Of a stretch of 64,000 nt of DNA, positions 34,987 through 47,749 are shown one piece after another. The stretch's first letter is position 1, and each line of letters opens with the position of its first letter. Origin of the DNA: Pseudorhodoferax sp. Leaf267 (GTDB taxonomy: Bacteria > Pseudomonadota > Gammaproteobacteria > Burkholderiales > Burkholderiaceae_C); contig NZ_LMMV01000012.1 in assembly GCF_001422405.1 (NCBI RefSeq), positions 722,830 through 786,829 of the forward strand. The letters are read 5' to 3'. The translations under genes were made by a program, and so were the position numbers. The notes under the pieces were generated by a model. The model was not told the DNA's origin, ran no database searches, and saw only the letters and a list, made by a program, of their open reading frames with translations.

Positions 34987-35979
34987 ATGCAAGCAACCCC
35001 ACGCCGCACCCTGGTGCGCTTCGCTATCGCCGCCGGTGCACTGGCCGCGGCCCTGCCGTTCGCGGCCCAGGCCCAGCAGTTCCCGACCAAGCCCGTGCGC
35101 ATCATCACGCCGTTCCCCGTGGGCGGCGGCCCGGACGGCGTGGCCCGCCTGGTGGCCGACAAACTATCGCGCACCTGGGGCCAGAGCGTGATCGTGGAAA
35201 ACCGCCCGGGCGGCAACGGCTTCATCGCCATCGACGCGTGGAAGCGCGGCGCCAAGGACGGCCACGACATCCTGGTGCTGGACAACGTGCACCTGGCCGC
35301 CTACCCGGCGCTGTTCAAGAAGCTGCCCTACGACCCGGTGAAGGACTTCGACACGCTGCTGCCGCTGTTCAAGACGCACTTCTTCTTCACGGTGTCGACC
35401 ACCAGCAAGTACAAGACGGTGGGAGACATCATCGCGGACGCCAAGGCCAACCCGGGCAAGCTGAACTACGGCTCCTGGTCCATCGGCAACCCGGTGCACC
35501 TGGGCTCGGAGCTGTTCGAGAGCGCCACCGGCACGCAGATGGAGCACGTGATCTACAAGGAGACCACGCAGCTCTACACCGGCGTCTCCACGGGCGAGCT
35601 GGCGTTTGCGCTGGGCAGCGCCGCCACGGCCGGCCCGCTGCAGCGCGCAGGCAAGCTGCGCTTTCTGGCGATCACGGCGCCCAAGCGCTCGGCCGACTTC
35701 CCGGACGTGCCCACGGTGGCCGAATCCGGAGGCCCCAAGGACTTCGTCGTGACCGGCTGGAACGCGTTCGCCGTGCCGCCCGGCCTGCCGGCCGCCACCA
35801 CCGACAAGATCAAGGCCGATGTCGAAGCCGCGCTGTCGGGAGCCGACGTGCAGGAGAAGTTCAAGAGCTTCGGCTACGAACCCTTCCCGACCACGCGCGC
35901 GCAGTTCACGCAGTTCGTGAAAGACGAATCGCAGCGCTTCGGCGATGTGATCCGCAAGGCCAATGTCACGCTGGATTGA
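34987..35979 (+). CDS. Bug family binding protein 2 of the lig operon
   Basis: A 330-residue periplasmic binding protein. A basic start (ATPRRTLVRF) leads into a hydrophobic signal ending AAQAQ. The mature part has FPTKPVRIITPFPVGGGPDG, then VENRPGGNGFIAIDAWKRGA and NYGSWSIGNPVHLGSELF. It is a close paralogue of the next gene, sharing long identical DNA stretches. GAGAGAGAC precedes the ATG. The ligand is unknown; an aromatic carboxylate is plausible from the operon. Confidence 0.9.
   Translation: MQATPRRTLVRFAIAAGALAAALPFAAQAQQFPTKPVRIITPFPVGGGPDGVARLVADKLSRTWGQSVIVENRPGGNGFIAIDAWKRGAKDGHDILVLDNVHLAAYPALFKKLPYDPVKDFDTLLPLFKTHFFFTVSTTSKYKTVGDIIADAKANPGKLNYGSWSIGNPVHLGSELFESATGTQMEHVIYKETTQLYTGVSTGELAFALGSAATAGPLQRAGKLRFLAITAPKRSADFPDVPTVAESGGPKDFVVTGWNAFAVPPGLPAATTDKIKADVEAALSGADVQEKFKSFGYEPFPTTRAQFTQFVKDESQRFGDVIRKANVTLD
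35200..35261 (+). repeat. 62-bp exact repeat, copy 1 (within Bug gene 2)
   Basis: This stretch, coding NRPGGNGFIAIDAWKRGAKD, is identical base for base to 36236-36297 in the next gene, including silent positions. A second shared run of about 41 bases codes the YGSWSIGNPVHLG segment in each gene. Confidence 0.9.
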
Positions 35980-36007
35980 CGACACACCCACCCGAGGAGA
36001 CAAATTC

Positions 36008-37015
36008 ATGAAGCCATCTGTTTTGCCACGCCGCGCTGCACTTTTCGCGCTGTCGGCGCTCGCCGCAACCGCCGCCACCTGGGGCACGGCCGCCCACGCG
36101 CAGGACGCCGCCAAGTGGCCCACGCGCACCGTGCGCCTGATCACGCCGTACCCCACCGGCGGCGCGCCCGACGCCATCGGCCGTGTGATCGCCGACAAGC
36201 TCTCGCGCAAGTGGGGCCAGCCGGTGGTGGTGGAGAACCGCCCGGGCGGCAACGGCTTCATCGCCATCGACGCGTGGAAGCGCGGCGCCAAGGACGGGCA
36301 CGACCTGATCCAGCTCGACAGCGTGCACCTGGCCGCCTATCCCTACCTGTTCAAGAAGCTGCCGTACGACCCGGCCAAGGACTTCGACGTGCAGGCCACG
36401 CTGTGGAAGGCCTACATGATGGTGGTGGTGCCGACCAACAGCAAGTACAAGAACGTGGCCGACGTGATCGCCGACGCCAAGGCCAACCCCGGCAAGATCG
36501 ACTACGGCTCCTGGTCCATCGGCAACCCGGTGCACCTGGGCATGGAAGACCTGCAGCAGCTGACCGGCACCAGCATGCAGCACATCATCTACAAGGAAAC
36601 CTCGCAGCTGTACACGGCGGTGGCCAACGGCGAACTGCCCGTGACGCAGGGCACGGCCGGCACCACGGGGCCGCTGTACAAGGCCGGCAAGGTGCGTTTC
36701 CTGGCCGTGGCGGCGCCGCAGCGGCTGAAGGCCTACCCCGACGTGCCGACGGTGGCCGAGGCCGGTGGCCCGAAGGACTACGAGGTCAGCGGCTGGAACA
36801 TCATCGCCGCGCCCAAGGGCCTGCCGCAGGCTGTGGCCGACAAGATCCGCGCCGACATCAACGAGGCCGTGCTCAGCAGCGACGTGCAGGACCGCTATGC
36901 CAACTTCGGCTACGTGCCCATGTCGCTGGACCGCGCCCAGACCGAGGCCTTCATCGCCTCGGAGACCAAGCGGCACGAAGCCATCATCAAGCGCGCCAAG
37001 ATCGAACTGCAGTGA
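36008..37015 (+). CDS. Bug family binding protein 3 of the lig operon
   Basis: A 335-residue periplasmic binding protein and a tandem paralogue of protein 2. The signal peptide runs from SVLPRRAALFALSALAATAA to AHAQ. The mature start is WPTRTVRLITPYPTGGAPDA, followed by the same VENRPGGNGFIAIDAWKRGA and YGSWSIGNPVHLG segments. It ends ten bases before ligI. The duplication of binding proteins inside a catabolic operon suggests uptake of two related acids, which is inference. Confidence 0.9.
   Translation: MKPSVLPRRAALFALSALAATAATWGTAAHAQDAAKWPTRTVRLITPYPTGGAPDAIGRVIADKLSRKWGQPVVVENRPGGNGFIAIDAWKRGAKDGHDLIQLDSVHLAAYPYLFKKLPYDPAKDFDVQATLWKAYMMVVVPTNSKYKNVADVIADAKANPGKIDYGSWSIGNPVHLGMEDLQQLTGTSMQHIIYKETSQLYTAVANGELPVTQGTAGTTGPLYKAGKVRFLAVAAPQRLKAYPDVPTVAEAGGPKDYEVSGWNIIAAPKGLPQAVADKIRADINEAVLSSDVQDRYANFGYVPMSLDRAQTEAFIASETKRHEAIIKRAKIELQ
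36236..36297 (+). repeat. 62-bp exact repeat, copy 2 (within Bug gene 3)
   Basis: Exact partner of 35200-35261 at a distance of 1036 bases. Identity at silent positions within otherwise diverged genes points to recent gene conversion or strong codon constraint. Confidence 0.9.
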
Positions 37016-37025
37016 GACCCACACC

Positions 37026-39330
<2,305 letters not shown>

Positions 39331-39332
39331 TC

Positions 39333-40289
39333 ATGACCAAGACCATCAAAGTCGCACTCGCGGGCGCCGGCGCCTTCGGCATCAAGCACCTGGACGGCAT
39401 CAAGAACATCGATGGCGTCGAAGTCGTCTCGCTGATCAGCCGCGACCTGGAGAAGACCCGGGAAGTGGCCGACAAGTACGGCATCCAGCATGTCACGACG
39501 GATCTGGCCGACAGCCTGGCCCTCCAGGAAGTGGACGCCGTGATCCTGTGCACGCCCACGCAGATGCACGCGTCGCAGACGATCGCCTGCCTGAAGGCCG
39601 GCAAGCACGTGCAGGTCGAGATCCCGCTGGCCGACAGCCTGAAGGACGCCGACGAAGTCGTGGCCCTGGCCAAGCAGAGCGGCCTGGTCGCGATGTGCGG
39701 CCACACGCGGCGCTTCAACCCCAGCCACCAGTACGTGCACAACAAGATCAAGGCTGGCGAGTTCAACATCCAGCAGATGGATGTGCAGACCTACTTCTTC
39801 CGACGCACCAACATGAACGCGCTGGGCCAGGCCCGCAGCTGGACCGACCACCTGCTGTGGCACCACGCCGCGCACACCGTGGACCTGTTCGCCTACCAGG
39901 CCGGCAGCCCCATCGTGAAAGCGAATGCCGTGCAAGGCCCGATCCACAAGGACCTGGGCATCGCCATGGACATGAGCATCCAGCTCAAGGCCGAGAACGG
40001 CGCGATCTGCACGCTGTCGCTCAGCTTCAACAACGACGGCCCGCTGGGCACTTTCTTCCGCTACATCGGCGACACCGCGACCTACATCGCGCGCTACGAC
40101 GACCTGTTCAACGGCAAGGAGGAGAAGATCGACGTCTCCAAGGTGGACGTGTCCATGAACGGCATCGAGCTGCAGGACCGCGAGTTCTTCGCCGCGATCC
40201 GCGAAGGGCGCGAGCCGAACAGCAGCGTGGCACAGGTGCTGGCCTGCTATCGCGTGCTGCAGGATCTGGAAAAGCAGCTGGAAGGCTGA
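39333..40289 (+). CDS. ligC: 4-carboxy-2-hydroxymuconate-6-semialdehyde dehydrogenase
   Basis: A 318-residue Gfo/Idh/MocA-family oxidoreductase of the LigC type. The Rossmann motif VALAGAGAFGIKHLDG is at the start, ILCTPTQMHASQT and VQVEIPLADSL follow, and WHHAAHTVDLFAYQ provides likely active-site histidines. It oxidises the cyclic hemiacetal form of the ring-cleavage product with NADP+ to 2-pyrone-4,6-dicarboxylate. It starts two bases after the ligAB stop and is followed by a strong terminator, so it ends the operon. Confidence 0.93.
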   Translation: MTKTIKVALAGAGAFGIKHLDGIKNIDGVEVVSLISRDLEKTREVADKYGIQHVTTDLADSLALQEVDAVILCTPTQMHASQTIACLKAGKHVQVEIPLADSLKDADEVVALAKQSGLVAMCGHTRRFNPSHQYVHNKIKAGEFNIQQMDVQTYFFRRTNMNALGQARSWTDHLLWHHAAHTVDLFAYQAGSPIVKANAVQGPIHKDLGIAMDMSIQLKAENGAICTLSLSFNNDGPLGTFFRYIGDTATYIARYDDLFNGKEEKIDVSKVDVSMNGIELQDREFFAAIREGREPNSSVAQVLACYRVLQDLEKQLEG

Positions 40290-40310
40290 TCGCGCCACCA
40301 TCACGCAAAG

Positions 40311-40344
40311 GCCGCCTGCTCGTGCACCGAGCCGGCGGCTTTTT
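40311..40344 (+). terminator. Rho-independent terminator of the lig operon
   Basis: GCCGCC (40311-40316) pairs with GGCGGC (40334-40339), with a second inner stem CTCG/CGAG. TTTTT follows at 40340-40344. It lies 22 bases after the ligC stop. Confidence 0.85.
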
Positions 40345-40404
40345 GCATCGTGCCAGCGCCGCGTAGGATGGCACGACCCCATCAATCTCTGGACCATCTT
40401 GCCC

Positions 40405-41406
40405 ATGCAACAACGCACCATCGGACCCTTCACCGTCTCGGCCATCGGCCTGGGCTGCATGAACCTCAGCCATGCCTATGGCCAGCCGCCGTCGCCCGAG
40501 CAGGGCGAGCGCCTGCTGCTCGCTGCGCTGGACGCCGGGGTCACGCTGTTCGACACGGCTGCGCTGTACGGCTTCGGCGCCAACGAAGAGCTGGTCGGCC
40601 GCGTGCTGGCGCCGCACCGCGGCAAGTTCACCTTGGCCAGCAAGGGTGGCATGGCCGGTGTGCGTGGTGACGACGGCCAACTGCGCCGCGTGATCGACGG
40701 CAGCCCCGAGGCCGTGCGCCGCAACTGCGAAGACAGCCTGCGCCGGCTCAAGACCGATGTGATCGACCTGTATTACCTGCACCGCTGGGACAAGCAGGTG
40801 CCGATCGAGGACAGCGTGGGCGCACTGGCCGACCTCGTGCGCGCGGGCAAGGTGCGCACCATCGGCCTGTCGGAGGTGTCGGCCGCGACGCTGCGCAGGG
40901 CGCATGCCGTGCATCCCATCACGGCGGTGCAGACCGAGTACTCGCTGTGGACGCGCAACCCCGAGATCGCCGTGCTCGACGCCTGCCGCGAGATCGGCGC
41001 CGCCTTCGTCGCGTTCAGCCCACTGGCGCGCGCGTTCCTGACCGGCAAGCTGATGGACGTGACCGGGCTGGACGCCAAGGACATCCGCCGGCCCATGCCG
41101 CGCTTCGCGCCCGACAACTACGCGGCCAACCTGCAGTTGCTCAAACCCTACGCCGCGCTGGCGCAGGAACTGGGCTGCACGCCGGCCCAGCTGGCGCTGG
41201 CCTGGCTGCTGCACAAGGCCCCGCACATCGTGCCGATCCCGGGCACGACGAACCTGGACCATCTGCACGAAGACCTTGGCGCCGCCGATGTGCGTCTGTC
41301 GGCCGAAGCGATGGCGCGCGTCGACGCGCTGATCCACCAGCGCAACGTGGTCGGGCCGCGCTACACGCCGCAGGCGACCGGCGAGGTCGATACCGAGAAC
41401 TTCTGA
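40405..41406 (+). CDS. Aldo/keto reductase
   Basis: A 333-residue NADP-dependent aldo/keto reductase. The barrel starts GPFTVSAIGLGCMNLSHAYG. The catalytic tetrad is visible as Asp and Tyr in FDTAALYG, Lys in LASKGG and His in YYLHRWD. The cofactor phosphate region is IPIPGTTNLDHLHED-like near residue 270. The sequence is of the AKR11/AKR13 (YajO-like) type acting on aldehydes. It follows the lig terminator, so it is probably an independent gene. The substrate is unknown. An in-frame TTG two codons upstream is a weaker start. Confidence 0.9.
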   Translation: MQQRTIGPFTVSAIGLGCMNLSHAYGQPPSPEQGERLLLAALDAGVTLFDTAALYGFGANEELVGRVLAPHRGKFTLASKGGMAGVRGDDGQLRRVIDGSPEAVRRNCEDSLRRLKTDVIDLYYLHRWDKQVPIEDSVGALADLVRAGKVRTIGLSEVSAATLRRAHAVHPITAVQTEYSLWTRNPEIAVLDACREIGAAFVAFSPLARAFLTGKLMDVTGLDAKDIRRPMPRFAPDNYAANLQLLKPYAALAQELGCTPAQLALAWLLHKAPHIVPIPGTTNLDHLHEDLGAADVRLSAEAMARVDALIHQRNVVGPRYTPQATGEVDTENF

Positions 41407-41412
41407 CGGCGC

Positions 41413-42438
41413 TCAGCGGGCCGGCACGCCGGCCTGCCATTGCGGCCAGTTCACGACGATGTCGTCGACCACGCGGGTGCCGACCAGGGCGATGTTCTGC
41501 ACCGTTTCGGCGAAGCCGCCTGCCGTCTCGCCCGGGGCCGGGTCCAGGTGCTGCAGCGTGGTTTCTTGGGGGTTGCCCTGGTCGAAGTTGACGGCGCCGC
41601 GCAGGCTCATGATGCGGTCCGTGCCGTGCGTGCGCTGGATCACCAGCGCGATGGCGGCTGCCTCCATCTCGGTGATCACGTAGTCGTCGGCGCCGTAGAG
41701 CTTGGCGATGTACTGCGCCTGCTTCGACATGCCGGGCCCGTGGAAGAAGGTGTCGCCCGTCATGTGCGTGCCGGTGGTCACCTTGGGGGCGCGCCGCGCC
41801 TCGGTGTCTGGGTAGCGCTGGCGGTATTTGGCTGCGCTGTCCGAGTCCCGCAGCGGTGTGGACGCCGACAGCTGCATGGCACGGGCCACGAGCGCCGGGT
41901 TGAGCTGGAAGCGGCGGTAGGCCTCGTAGCCCTTGCGCGGCATGAAGGTCGGCGCGCCCGGTGTGTTTTCTTCGGGTGCCCAGCGGTGGCCCAGGTCGTA
42001 GTCCACGAGCCAGGTCGCCCAGCTGACATCGGCGATCGTGCCGCGCGAGGGCGGCGTGCCGGCCACGCCAGAGACCACGTAGTAGGCCTTGGAGAAGTCG
42101 AATGCCGGGTTCAGCACGATGGCCTGCATGGACGCGGACGAGTTGACCTTGCCCATGCCCAGCACGGCGCCGCAGACACCGTCGGCATTGCAGTACACGG
42201 GCTGCAGGGCGCCGGGCACGGTGACCGGCGTCGCGCTCTTCCAGTAGCGTTCGTACCAATGCTGGAACTCGCCAGCGCGGTCGCCGGTGTTCTGGCCGAT
42301 CTCGAACATCGCGGCGATGAAGACCTTGACCTGCACGGGTTGCGCAGCCGTCTGCCGGGGCGCTGTCGTGGCGCAACCTGCCAGCAGGGCGCAGGCCAAT
42401 AGGGCCGCGAGGTGGAGGGGGCGAGGGTGCAGGCGCAT
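41413..42438 (-). CDS. Purine nucleoside permease-like lipoprotein (NUP family)
   Basis: A 341-residue protein resembling the NUP family named after the fungal purine nucleoside permease. It has a lipoprotein signal with LLAGC (Cys22). The body has VKVFIAAMFEIGQNTGDRAG, VLGMGKVNSSASMQAI, GTHMTGDTFFHG and TEMEAAAIALVIQ. The last segment matches the ribose-binding EME motif of nucleoside phosphorylases, so a periplasmic nucleosidase or phosphorylase-like activity is as likely as transport. The gene is convergent with the aldo/keto reductase (six bases apart) and divergent from the LTXXQ gene. Confidence 0.87.
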   Translation of the reverse strand: MRLHPRPLHLAALLACALLAGCATTAPRQTAAQPVQVKVFIAAMFEIGQNTGDRAGEFQHWYERYWKSATPVTVPGALQPVYCNADGVCGAVLGMGKVNSSASMQAIVLNPAFDFSKAYYVVSGVAGTPPSRGTIADVSWATWLVDYDLGHRWAPEENTPGAPTFMPRKGYEAYRRFQLNPALVARAMQLSASTPLRDSDSAAKYRQRYPDTEARRAPKVTTGTHMTGDTFFHGPGMSKQAQYIAKLYGADDYVITEMEAAAIALVIQRTHGTDRIMSLRGAVNFDQGNPQETTLQHLDPAPGETAGGFAETVQNIALVGTRVVDDIVVNWPQWQAGVPAR

Positions 42439-42499
42439 GGACGTCTTTCGAGGATGGGCGAAGGCGTGGAGTCTAAGAGCCGCGCCCCGCGCGCGACAT

Positions 42500-42519
42500 G
42501 AAACGAAACAAACCGAAAC
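42500..42519. promoter_or_regulatory. GAAAC direct repeats, candidate response-regulator site
   Basis: GAAAC occurs at 42500-42504, 42505-42509 and 42515-42519, a five- and ten-base pitch. OmpR/PhoB-type regulators bind direct repeats about one helical turn apart. The site lies about 80 bases before the LTXXQ-protein gene that precedes the two-component genes. Confidence 0.45.
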
Positions 42520-42596
42520 CGCGGCGAGACCCCCGTGCCAGCGTGCAGCACGACCATACGGGCCATGTTCAACATCTGCCTGAAAGGCACGACACC

Positions 42597-43064
42597 ATGA
42601 AATCCTGGATCAAACGCAGCCTGGCTGGCCTGGCCGGCGCCGCCCTCGTCGTCGGCAGCCTGGGCGCCTGCAGCCACCGCATGGAGGGCGCACGCTGGAA
42701 CGCCAGCCCCGAGGAATCGGCCGCCATGCGCGCCAGGATGGTCGACCGCGTGAGCGGCAAGCTGGACCTGGACGCCGCGCAGAAGGCCAAGCTCGAGGTG
42801 CTGGCCGGCAAGCTGCACGAGCAGCGCATCGCGCTGGTCGGCTCCATGCAGAACCCGCGCGCCGAGATGCAGGCGCTGGTGGCGGGCGAGAAGTTCGACC
42901 GCACGCGCGCGCAGTCGCTGGTGGCCGAGAAGACCGCCGCGCTGAACGCCAAGAGCCCCGAGGTCGTGGCCGCGCTGGGCGACTTCTACGACAGCCTGAA
43001 CGCCACGCAGCAGCAGAAGGTGCGCGACTTCCTGCAGCGGCGCGGCGGCTGGCGCCGGGGCTGA
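42597..43064 (+). CDS. LTXXQ-motif (Spy/CpxP-like) envelope lipoprotein
   Basis: A 155-residue envelope protein. The signal SLAGLAGAALVVGSLGAC gives a lipobox with Cys25. The mature part is helical and basic-acidic, with motifs LDLDAAQKAKL (56-66) and LNATQQQKVRDF (134-145) that correspond to the paired LTxxQ motifs of Spy and CpxP. Such proteins act as periplasmic chaperones or as inhibitors of a sensor kinase. The response regulator starts 33 bases downstream, matching the cpxP-cpxRA arrangement but in one direction. CpxP and Spy are not lipoproteins in E. coli, so the predicted anchor is a difference. Confidence 0.85.
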   Translation: MKSWIKRSLAGLAGAALVVGSLGACSHRMEGARWNASPEESAAMRARMVDRVSGKLDLDAAQKAKLEVLAGKLHEQRIALVGSMQNPRAEMQALVAGEKFDRTRAQSLVAEKTAALNAKSPEVVAALGDFYDSLNATQQQKVRDFLQRRGGWRRG

Positions 43065-43097
43065 CCGCGTGCGGGTCGGCAAGCTGACAATGGGTGC

Positions 43098-43787
43098 ATG
43101 CCCCGCATCCTGCTGATCGACGACGACGCGCAACTGGGCGCGCCGCTGGCCACCTACTTCGCGCGCTTCGACCTCGAACTGGCGCATGCGCTGCACCCGG
43201 ACCAGGGCCTGGCGCTGCTGCGCGCAGGCGGCTTCGATGCGGCGATCCTGGACGTGATGCTGCCTGGCATGGACGGCTTCGCGCTGTGCCGCGCGATCCG
43301 CAAGGACAGCGACATCCCGATCCTGATGCTGACCGCGCGCGGCGAGGTCATGGACCGCGTGGTCGGCCTGGAGCTGGGCGCGGACGATTACGTGCCCAAG
43401 CCCTTCGAGCCGCGGGAACTGGTCGCGCGCGTGCAGACCGTGCTGCGCCGGCGGCCCGCCGTGGTGCCGGCGGGCGGCAGGCTGCGTTTCGACGGCCTGG
43501 AGATCGACCCGGTGACGCGCAGCGCGTGGCGCCAGGGCGAGTTGGTCGACCTGACGGGCACCGAGTTCGAGCTGCTGCATTTGCTGGCGCGCGAGCCGGG
43601 CCGCGTCTGGAGCCGCGACGACATCTTGAACCAGCTGCGTGGCCACGAGGCCGAGCTCTACACACGCGCGGTCGACATCGTGGTCAGCCGCCTGCGCAAG
43701 AAGCTGGAGCCGCTGGACGCGATCAAGACGCTGCGCAATGCCGGCTATGCGCTGGGGTTGGCCCCCGTGGTGGCCGGCCGTGGCTGA
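43098..43787 (+). CDS. OmpR/PhoB-family response regulator
   Basis: A 229-residue two-component regulator. The receiver has the acidic pair in LLIDDDAQ (residues 6-12), the phosphoacceptor Asp52 in ILDVMLPGMDG, Thr79 in LMLTARG and Lys101 in YVPKPF. The C-terminal winged helix (about 130-225) contains LTGTEFELLHLLAREPGRVW and VDIVVSRLRKKLEP. It overlaps the kinase gene by eight bases. It is of the CpxR/RstA type and probably controls the preceding LTXXQ gene. Confidence 0.94.
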   Translation: MPRILLIDDDAQLGAPLATYFARFDLELAHALHPDQGLALLRAGGFDAAILDVMLPGMDGFALCRAIRKDSDIPILMLTARGEVMDRVVGLELGADDYVPKPFEPRELVARVQTVLRRRPAVVPAGGRLRFDGLEIDPVTRSAWRQGELVDLTGTEFELLHLLAREPGRVWSRDDILNQLRGHEAELYTRAVDIVVSRLRKKLEPLDAIKTLRNAGYALGLAPVVAGRG

Positions 43788-45111
43788 CACGCCCCGCCCA
43801 CGCGCGCGCTGGCACCGGCGCGCCCGCACGGCGTTGCGGCACTCGCTGCGCTTGCGGCTGGTGGCGCTGTTCCTGCTGCTGGCGCTGGCGATGACCGTGA
43901 TCTTCATCGCCGGCATGCAGCGTGCGCTGTCGGTGGGCTGGCGCGATGCGGCGCGCCCGCTGGTGGCCGACTACGTGGACCGCCTGATGGCCGAGATCGG
44001 CAGCCCGCCCGACATCGCCAAGGCCCAGGCCCTGGCGCAGCGCCTGCCCATCGGCATCCAGATCAGCGGGCCGGTGGTGAACTGGTCGACCGAGGCCGCG
44101 CGGCCTGCCTGGCGCGGCCGCTTCGGCGATGGCGACGGGCCGGCCGAGTCCCTGCTGCGCCACACCACGGCCGATGGTCACCGCATCGTGCTGGGCATCC
44201 GCATGTCGGAGTGGCACAGCAAGCCGCGCCGCGTCGGCTGGATGACGCTGGCCGCGCTGCTGTTGCTGACCGCGCTGGCCTATGCCTACGTGCACCGGCT
44301 GCTGCGGCCGCTGCAGGACATCCGGGCGGGCGCGCAGCGCTTCGGCGGCGGCGACTTCGCACAGCCCATTGCGGTGCGGCGGCACGACGAGCTGGGCGAG
44401 CTGTCCGGTGACATCAACGCCATGGCGCAGGACCTGCACCAGATGCTGGAGGCCAAGCGCGCCTTGCTGCTGGCGATCAGCCACGAGTTGCGCAGCCCGC
44501 TCACGCGCGCGCGCCTGCACACCGAGCTGCTGCCGGACCAGGCCGAGCTGGCATCGTCCAAGGCCGCGTTGCTGCGCGACCTGGGCGAGATGCGCGACCT
44601 GGTCACCGACCTGCTGGAAAGCGAGCGCCTGGCCACACGGCATGCTGCGCTGCAGTTGGAGCCGACCGACCTGGCGGCCCTGGCGCACGAGGTGATCGAG
44701 GGGCTGGCCACTCAGGAGAGCGGGGCACCGCTGCCAGTCCTGCATGCCGCTCCCGGCTTGCCGCAACCCATGCTGGATCGCACGCGCATGCGCCTGCTGC
44801 TGCGCAACCTGCTGGGCAACGCGCTGCGCCACAGCGCCGGTGCGGCCTTGGCGCCCGAACTGCATCTGGAACAAGCCCAGGGCGGCATCACGCTGCGCGT
44901 GCGCGACCATGGCCCGGGCGTGGACGACGCCGTGTTGCCGCACCTGGCCGAGCCCTTCTACCGGCCGGATGCGTCTCGCGAGCGCGGCAGCGGTGGCGTC
45001 GGCCTGGGCCTGTACCTGTGCAAGCTCGTGGCGCAGGCACACGGCGCGCGCTGGCGCGTACGCAATGCGCACCCAGGTCTGGAAGTGCGCGTCGATCTTC
45101 CAGCCCCATAG
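43780..45111 (+). CDS. Sensor histidine kinase (CpxA-like)
   Basis: A 443-residue inner-membrane sensor kinase. TM1 is about residues 27-45 and TM2 about 153-171, enclosing a periplasmic domain of about 105 residues. A HAMP domain (RPLQDIRAGAQRFGGGDF) follows. The phosphoacceptor is His235 in AISHELRSPLTRAR. The ATPase domain has LLRNLLGNALRHSA (N box), DHGPGVDD (G1) and GGVGLGLYL (G2). I chose the GTG at 43780, which overlaps the regulator stop by eight bases; no upstream alternative encodes a sensible N terminus. The RPL/HELRSPLTR region resembles CpxA and EnvZ-type kinases. Confidence 0.92.
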   Translation: MADTPRPRARWHRRARTALRHSLRLRLVALFLLLALAMTVIFIAGMQRALSVGWRDAARPLVADYVDRLMAEIGSPPDIAKAQALAQRLPIGIQISGPVVNWSTEAARPAWRGRFGDGDGPAESLLRHTTADGHRIVLGIRMSEWHSKPRRVGWMTLAALLLLTALAYAYVHRLLRPLQDIRAGAQRFGGGDFAQPIAVRRHDELGELSGDINAMAQDLHQMLEAKRALLLAISHELRSPLTRARLHTELLPDQAELASSKAALLRDLGEMRDLVTDLLESERLATRHAALQLEPTDLAALAHEVIEGLATQESGAPLPVLHAAPGLPQPMLDRTRMRLLLRNLLGNALRHSAGAALAPELHLEQAQGGITLRVRDHGPGVDDAVLPHLAEPFYRPDASRERGSGGVGLGLYLCKLVAQAHGARWRVRNAHPGLEVRVDLPAP

Positions 45112-45136
45112 AAAAAGCCCGCTCAAGAGCGGGCTT
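45112..45136 (-). terminator. Terminator between the kinase gene and rpoD
   Basis: AAGCCCGCTC (45115-45124) pairs with GAGCGGGCTT (45127-45136) around AA. On the minus strand the stem ends in a T run (45112-45116), so it terminates rpoD. It can also act as a plus-strand hairpin for the kinase gene. Confidence 0.88.
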
Positions 45137-45159
45137 CGAGGCTTGGGCGCCGGAGACGC

Positions 45160-47505
<2,346 letters not shown>

Positions 47506-47727
47506 GGGTGACCTCGAACATCGGAACAAACGTGAAACATGCGCCGCAACAAGCCCGGCGCGAGGGCGAGCGGAACGGCTCTCGGAGAAAAGCGTTCCAT
47601 TGGCAAGATGGGTGGGCGAACATTTGGAGTGCAGCCCTTGCGATAGGGGAGGCCTGTCGTGCGCGCGTTGGCATCGGTCGGCCGGTCTCGGAGGTACTGC
47701 TGTCGCTCTTGCCGGAGATAGCCCTAC

Positions 47728-47733
47728 ATTATA
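47728..47733 (-). promoter_or_regulatory. Perfect TATAAT -10 box upstream of rpoD
   Basis: On the minus strand TATAAT is preceded 14 bases upstream by TTGAAA (47748-47753), a short spacing. It overlaps the end of dnaG and would give rpoD its own promoter with a leader of about 215 bases. Confidence 0.6.
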
Positions 47734-47749
47734 GCGTCCGGCCCCAATT

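Noticed and set aside
35200-36297. Possible insertion-sequence ends because of the 62-bp exact repeat
   Set aside because: Both copies lie within homologous coding positions of paralogous genes, in the same frame, so they reflect gene duplication and not an inserted element.
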